Source of the DNA: Saxidomus purpurata
Taxonomy: Eukaryota > Mollusca > Bivalvia > Venerida > Veneridae
Direction of reading: 5' to 3'
DNA: 64,000 nt
Assembly (NCBI GenBank): GCA_022818135.1
Contig: JAFMSR010000010.1
Coordinates: 30,256,746-30,320,745, forward strand
Position numbers and translations under genes: made by a program. The notes under the pieces were generated by a model that saw nothing but the letters and a program-made list of their open reading frames with translations, was not told where the DNA came from and made no database searches. This document shows, one piece after another, positions 11,901 to 20,500 of the stretch (positions are counted from its first letter, which is position 1; each line of letters opens with the position of its first letter).

Positions 11901-14900
11901 ACAAAGAGTGAGTGACAAAAGGTTACAAACTATATTAAGACAAAGAAGTCCCAGCTGTCCACAAAGAGTGAGGGACAAAAAGTTACAAACTATGTTTAGA
12001 CACAGAAGTCTCAACTGTCCACAAAGAGTGAGTGACAAAAAGCTACAAACTATATTTTAAGACACAGAAGTCCTGGCTGTCCACAAAGAGTGAGTGACAA
12101 AAAGTTACAAACTTTAATTTTAGACAAAAAAGTCCCAGCTGTCTACAAAGAATGAGTGACAAAAAGTTACAAACTATATTTGGACATAGAAGTTAGCAGC
12201 TTATGGTTTGTTTCCAAGTCATTTAACAAGTATATAAAAGACATTTTAAGCTTCAAACACTTTAATGCAAATGTCTGATATTCAAACTGAGGCTACTGTT
12301 GGCCTGATAGACCAATCCACTTAAATTAGTATCCCAAATCACTGGCAAAGACTACAATATTATTTGGAAAAGGTTCTTTTACTATATATTCCAATATCTT
12401 CTATGTTAGCCTCTGTTGACACAGTGAGTGCTGCCATCTTCAAGTAACTTTATTTAAAAAAGTATAATTTGATTATCTCCCCTTGATTTCTTTTTCTGAA
12501 ATTTAACTCATTAGTCAGTAACTTTTTCAATTTATAAAATTGTTAATGGTAAAAAAAAGAACAATGACTGCATGTCAACCTGACACTGCAAAGCATTTTG
12601 CTGAAACAGATCATGAAAATCATGATCAACAGAATACTTTATGTCACACAGGTGGTTTTGACATTTACAACAGAAACACTCCAGAAAAAGCTACATCTCA
12701 TGTAGCTGTTGGTGAATCCAAAGATAACAGTCTCATTAAAACAGAAACAGACGCTGAGGTTGATGCAGACAAACAAAGTCCTGACAAAGCACATGACCAA
12801 CAATCAGCATTAATTCATAAAGGTACATATATTTACAAACAAAACACTCAAGGAAATACTGCACTTCATTTAGCTGTTAGTGAATGCAAAGACATAAGCC
12901 ATATTAAAACACTTATAGACACTGGTGCAGATGTGAACAAACAAAATTCTGAAGGAAACACTGCTCTTCATTTGGCTGTAATTGCATCAAAAGACCCTAG
13001 ACATATCAAAACATTGATAAATGCTGATGCCGATGTCAACATTCAAAATGCTAAAGGAAATACTGCGCTCAATCTGGCACTGCGCAAGTTAAAAGATCTT
13101 GGCCATCCTGAAACAGTGAGTAACTCTGAAGATAGTGCTTCAACCACACAATATCCACCTGAATATATTGCTCTTCATCTAGTTATTTCTGATATACTTA
13201 GAAATGGCACATCTACAAATACACCATCAGACAAACAAAGCATATTTACGACATTAAAACAAGTTCTGACAGTAAATGATCAATGTTTAAGAATAACCGA
13301 CAGAGATGGTGTTGATCCTGTCTACATGATTATATCCTACACTAAACGATCAAGACAATCATCTTTGACAGTAAAGAATGCTCTTAGGATATTTCTTCTC
13401 TGTCTTGAACTTGAACACCAAGGAAAAATTTCATATCATGACAGTTTTGGAAACACACTGACTCATCTATTGATGAAACATTTTACAATTAGCAAGCATA
13501 AAGAGATTCTGTCAAAGCAACGTATCTTTTCAAAACTGAATTTTAATGTGCAAAATTTTGATGGGAAGACTCCATTGCATACTGCGTCAACCGAAAGCCT
13601 AGAAAACGTAGAAAGCTTAGCCAACGTAAGATACATATTGGACAACTTTGATGGATTAGATCTGTTCCTAACAGACAAAAGGAAAGAAACTTTCCTGCAC
13701 ACATATGTGAAAGCTAATTACCATTCTTTCTATAAAGCAGACTTGCCACATTTACTTCAGGGTAAATGTAGATATTGCCCGCCAGATGTTGTTAGAATAC
13801 TTCTTGCCTGTAATGATGTAACTGGACGTACACCATTCCATGTATTCCTACTTAAATATTCTGGCGGGCTTCAACCTTTCTATGAGGCTGGTGCTGATAT
13901 GAATGCCTGCGACAACTTTAAGGAATCCATACTTCACTACCTTGTACAACAAAATACTTATGAAGAAGTTGATAACATACAGTTTGCTATCGAGCACGGT
14001 GCCGATGTCAATGTACAAAACCTGTCAGGAGAAACACCTATATTTCTAGCAAGAAATATGGATGTTGTGAAGTTTCTGGTAGAGTCTGGGGCATCTTTGG
14101 GTATCTGTAACAAAACTGGACAAACCCCCCTGCTAAAATTGATCAGCTCTGGATTTTATGGCATGAGTTTTTCAGATGATGACCTAAAGTATTTGATAGA
14201 ATGTGAAGACAGTGCCCTGAATGTACAAGATATTCATGGCAGAAACATTCTTCATCATGCTGTATTGCATGGGTATGATGCGACAACGTTTTCTTACTTA
14301 CTAGAAGCTGGTGCTAAATGTGTCCCTGATGTTCTAGGTCAACTTCCCTGTCATATTGCCCATCAAAAGGGACAAGTGCAACTAGCAAAACAGCTTTGTG
14401 TGTGTGAAAATAAGGGGCATCTAGATACATTTACCATTGCACAAGATTATAAAATACGTTGGACAATACAAGATGATGGTTCTATTTCCCCCAACCAGGA
14501 AATAAAAGAGCAAAGGGAACATTTCCTTAGATTTCCTATCACGGACATTCTAAATCATCCATATATTGGGAAAGTTGCTTTTGAAGGAGAGACTGAAAAT
14601 GTGCGATTGTGCATAGTAAACATAATTCAAGATGTATGTAAACGTATTGGTGAGGAAAATGACCTGTTAAAGAGTTCAGTGTTACAGTCAGGGAGTGTGG
14701 GTGAAAATGTTAAGGTTGGTCAACTTGACGAGTTCGATTTTGTCTGTGTGCTTGACCTTTCTAAAGCATGCTATGTTGAAGAAATAGGAACATCTGCCTT
14801 TGCCCATATCAAACTAAAAGAAGAATATAGGGAACACAAATGTCGATGTCTTTTTGATGAAAACTGCTACATGAATGGATTCACATTCACTGATATGTTT

Positions 14901-17411
14901 GGAAAAACATTAGAGGAAACTCTCCCCACATGTTTAGACAAATACCAGAACTCATACTTAACATATACAAGTAAAAATGTTAAATATGGAAGAAGACAGA
15001 AAGGTCCAAATATAGAATTGTGTTTCCTATGGAGAGGCCGCAAGTACAGCCATTTGGAAATCAAAGTTGATGTTGTTCCCGCCATACAGATAAAGGGTTG
15101 GTGGCCTCATGGATCGAGACTGGATTTGCTAGCATGTGATGCTGAACAACTTGAAACACTGAAGCAACAAGGTGCACTACTTTTACTTGCCGGCAGTAGT
15201 AAGGCAGAAATACCTGATGGCAGACACCTTCTAATTTCAGCAATAACGGCTGAAAAGATGCACATGGCAGGCCTTCCGAAGACATCCAAAGATGCCTATG
15301 CTATAGCAAAGATACTTTGTGAAGAACATGTAAGACGTACACTTTATTTTACATTAGAAAAGAGTGATGTCAAAAGTTATATGCTGAAAAACTGCATGTT
15401 CCATGTTTCAGAAGACTTGCATAGTTCAAGGGACCCAGTATCAGTCTATGAATGTGTGTGCAAAATCTTTCAAAAGTTTATACTGTTTACTGCACAAGAA
15501 AATCTACCATGCTTCGTATTTCCATGGTACAATATTTGTCCCGCTAAATCTAAGATACATCGGAATATTCCTTTGGCAAAGAGAGAAATCGCTTTGACCA
15601 GGATACATGCAAAACTGACGTTGTATCTAATTGGTGACATGGATGAGCAAGTACTGTCTGACACTGATATAAAGGATTATTTGAGTCCTAGACTAGCTTA
15701 TAAACGACGAAATGTATTTGGTAAACAGCGTGAAATTCCTACATATATTGTCAAAAGAGATTGAAGCTTCACCAAAGACTGCACAAAATATGATGGACAA
15801 CAAACCAAAGATCCTAGCTCATCGTGAGCTAAATGATATAAAATCCGTCAACCTGTAATGTAAGAGATGACAATATAATGCCTGAGAAAGATTTAAATCA
15901 TAATTTGGCGGTCAATAGAACTATATCCTCAAGAAAAGGACCCATCTGAAATTATCCTAGATACTGGTGATCCAAGGAGATTCAGACATCACTGTAACAG
16001 CATATTTCAGTAACACCAACCATTATTTACTTATTGCATACATTTTTGTAAAAGGAAGACTTAGAAATCATTTAAATTCAAACCACTGTCACTGATAAAA
16101 GGAACGAATCTACCTACACTACTCATCAAAATAAAATATTTATACAACGTCTCACCAAAAAAAGTATTGCCACCTCGACAAACCAGAAAACGTCTCCTGT
16201 AAGGTATGCTTGCACAAGTAATCCAGATGTATGAAAGAGACGTGATTTTATTTAGAACAAAAACAATCTTTGGATAAGTAAACACCACTGGCAATAATAA
16301 ATAACTAGATATCATGTATAGATTTAACAAACAAAGTTTTTCTAAGAGGCATATATTCAGAAACAGAGTCAAAGAATAAGGATAATGTGAATGTACTGTT
16401 ACAAATACGAAAACACTGGGCACGACAAGTCATGGCTCAAATGTATTATTACACAGATTTTATAGAGATATCCTAGCAAAAAACAGTCACTTGCCAACAC
16501 AACAATGCAACCACTTCTAAAATAACATGTCAAATACCAATTCTCTTAATATACAAAAAAAAGATTGCAAAAAAGCATAGTTTTCAGAGAAACTGTGAAA
16601 AAAATTAGTACCCATTTTGAATATACACAGACATTTAAAACAATTTTAGAAAACTGATCAAATAATTGCTGGTTTTGTTAGCCATTAGTATGGAGCAGAA
16701 ACATGGCATACCAACACAGCCATGTTTGACACTTATAAAATAATTGAACATTTCTGACAACTTGCTTAAGTTTAATGTATTTAGTATGAAAATTATTCTA
16801 GGACCAATTAGCCCCTATGGTACACAATGCATGATCTGAGAAAATGGTGTAGGATATTGTATGCAGAAACTATTTAACAGTTATAGAACAATTTTAATGA
16901 GGAATACAAATCCATTTTTGGTCTGTCAAAAAAATTGAGATAAATGACTGTGTTTTAAATTGTTCTGTCTTAAAAGTTGGTCTGTCCTAATGGTCATACT
17001 TGGTTTATATTATATTCATTAAAATATGCATTCTACAAACCTGTATATTGTATAAAGAAATGTTATTTTTGATCATTTACCTTTTGCATTATACATGTAT
17101 GTTTACAGCTGCATAATTGTATTACACCTTTTTTCCATTTTATATTGTATAATGGTGCTGGAATTTCTAGTACTGAAGTGTCCTTCACATTTGGAAAATG
17201 TTATATAGATTGTGTATATTGTTGTAATTGTTGTAGGAGTTTAACGCCCCTTCCAATCATATTTTGGTCATTTAACATGCGGGCAATTAATTTAACCATT
17301 GTTCCTGGGAGGAACCAGTACTAGACTCTTATCCTCTGTAAGAAACTGCCAACTTTCTCACATAAAGAGATATGGTTGGTAGCAGGGTTCAAACCCATGG
17401 CCCTCAATCAA

Positions 17412-17447
<36 letters not shown>

Positions 17448-17519
17448 TTGTTGGTGGTTGTGGGGGGGGGTTGGTTTTCAAACCAAGAGATTTTTTTTTT
17501 TTTTTTTTAAATATAATTT

Positions 17520-17550
<31 letters not shown>

Positions 17551-20500
17551 TTTATAAGTATAAAGTTTTTTTCACAATCAAGCTAATATAAATTAGTACA
17601 TGTATAAACTAATGAGAGGTTACAGTGAATTCAAGTCACCAACTCTAACAACTCAGCCATGGAGGCACAGTATTGTGAATATTGACAACATGCTGTGTTT
17701 CTTTATTCATATTTATTACTATCATTTTTAAAATTATTGCATGGGTTATAAACATTTTCAGTTTTTTGCATTATATCTAAAATCATATTTAAGTAGTTAA
17801 GTTTGAATGTGTTGAGGGGACTTCAAATTTGTGTTCCTGATTTCAATCTTTAGCCAAATGTATAGCACAATGTTACTTTTGTATAGACCTAGTAAATTAT
17901 CAATGCCGTATATCTATAGTCGAAACAATGATATAATAGTTGCTGTATAATATGCTATAATGAACGTCAGTTTTGGCTGGTTTTGCAAAATGTGTATGTA
18001 AATTTATACCATATAAACATTTTATGATGAATTTACATTGTTTTAAGCCAGTATGTAATCAGGTATGTTTGGTGATAATTTCAAGGTTACTTGATTGGCA
18101 AAATGAATATATTGCCCAATACCAGCTAGAAATTGTTCCTGAGTTAGTTAATCAATCATTGCTGTTAAAAAATCGCTTTCATATGTTTGTTTTAAACAGA
18201 ATCACCTTCTTCTGTACAAACCTTGGCAATGACCTAAGCACAGCTCAACATTCATATCAATCATTCATATGCAGTTCAATATAGTTCGATGAGATGCTCG
18301 TAAATCTCAAATTCTATAAAATCTGCTGAGATTCAAGTTAATCTGAAACACATGTCCTTATGAGTTCTTATTGTACATCATTGTATCATTTGAAATGTAG
18401 TATTTTCACATCATAAAGTTGAATGCACAGGAATATCAATTCAGTTTTTGTATATGACAGCTCTGCTCCGTTGTAATGGAAAGTAATCACTGCTGGTACA
18501 ACACACTCCCCTTAGTGATTATTTCCCCTTGCAGAAATCAAAGTGAGGAAATTGATGAATGAATGAAATAGCATTTTGTGCATGAGAAATGCAAATTAAA
18601 CAAATTTAGTGGAAAAATAGTTTATGTATAATATTGTCCACAAATTTTTGAAACTTATATTATGTGTACAGTATGTATGTTATTAAAGTTATAAATTTTA
18701 CCCTTGAAAATGGCCACATTGGGTTAAGGTCAAGAATGATGCTGAAAACACAGAGGATGCTTTAAAACATAATAGGAAATAAGTTTGACCAAGTTATTTA
18801 TGTTAATGACAGATACAAATTAAGATATATGTAACCCAAAGGGTGGACTTTTTATTTTTGACTAGGACAGTCAAAAAAGTTTGTTACAGATTTCTTCTAT
18901 ATTTTATGTGAATGAAACTCTTATACAAATCGTTATTTTTTGGTTATAACTATGGCAATGTTTATTATTCTAGAAGTATAAATCACTGATTAATGTTTTA
19001 TTTGAAATTTTGATGGTCACTTTGAACGGTACTATCACTTTAATTATACCTATAATATCAAACAACGGATTAAAATGTTCACCAGTTCTAATGTGCAGGC
19101 TATCTAATTGCTTAACAAGGGCCCAATTCTAACTTAGTTCATGCCATGCTATTTGAAATTTTCGATACTGTTATTCACGTCCAGCTAGAAGTGAAGTAAT
19201 CTCTAGTATGAAGATCTTGTAACTTCTTTAACTACTTCTTTACCCAGGCTAGGGGCAAAAACCAATCAAATCACAAATGTTTTAAATTCCAATGTATTTT
19301 AATTGAAACAGTGATACTGTCTTGCGCATGACTATTTTTTTTGTCATGCACAGCAATATACTGACATTAGTTATTATCAATAAAAGTACCAACTTCTATT
19401 TATTGTTTAACTGGATATCATGTTTGAACTTTGAAAATTTTACATTATAATTTATAATCATGAATTTGATCTATTTGTATGATTTTTGTTATTCCTGCGA
19501 TCTATTTATGTACTCCCGACACATGTACAAGTTGCTTTATTAAGCCAGATCAATCAAACTGTATCAAGGTAGATATGTAAGTCACACAGTTATGTAGTAG
19601 AGGTAATCTAAGATATATGATACAAATATTGTAATGTAAATGTATGTGATATATCAATAGTCACTGAAACATTAGAAATGTAACTGTCCATTTAATTCAA
19701 ATGATTCTATGTTGAGTCATGCCAAAATTTTGACATAGATCTGACAAGTTGCAAAACTATACATGTGTAAAAACATGCATGTTGTAACACACATAAAATT
19801 ATTATTTTGGTAGGCTGTGATAGCTAGAGATAATTGTTATTGAATTTTTAATACTTCAAATCATTTATTATTACAGTTCCTGTTTATATGTTGTAAATGT
19901 TACTAATGTACATTTCACAAATATATATACCTATGTATTGTTGTGTTTTTCTTGAGGTTTAACACTCAACTATATTTCAGTTGTTTAGAGTCTGGCAGTT
20001 TATCTAATTATAGCTCCTGTAGGAGACTGCCAGCTTTCCCACATAAATGAGTCAGGTACCAGTAGGAGTGAGAGTTTTAGGGATTTCAAGTCAGTGACCC
20101 TTAGCTCTCACCATGGAAGCAGGTCATTCGTCATTTCAAGGTTGTGTTAAAAATTGAACTGATATATCATCAAACTGACTGTTGACCTTCTGTGCAGTTG
20201 AGCATTATGTAACTTCCTGTAGTACATACAGGATGACAATGGTTATGTCCAATCTGTTAAAATTAATGTAAATGTATTTTACATGCCTTCAGTTAGTGAC
20301 TGGGGTATCTTGGAATTCTAAATACTTCTCAGTGAAATTTTACCCTGTTACATTGGCATTTCTGATTCATCAAAGTCCAGTTACTACAAATGGTGCCTAG
20401 ATAGTTGAAAGGTACGGGTAGTTAAAGCTATGTATTAACTGATCTATCTGTCACTTACCCTGTAGAAGAGAGCTATAGCCAGGTCCATTCTGTACTTCAC

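Noticed and set aside
11668..12060. 130-codon ORF (and an 87-codon ORF on the other strand) in the minisatellite
   Set aside because: Openness follows from the 60-bp period; both strands are open, and the 59- and 62-bp units break the frame at the ends. Not listed as genes.
11608..12193. Regular repeats resembling a CRISPR array
   Set aside because: Units are contiguous with no unique spacers, and the window is eukaryotic.
17372..17557. Glycine-rich ORF
   Set aside because: It is translation of G homopolymers within a repeat.
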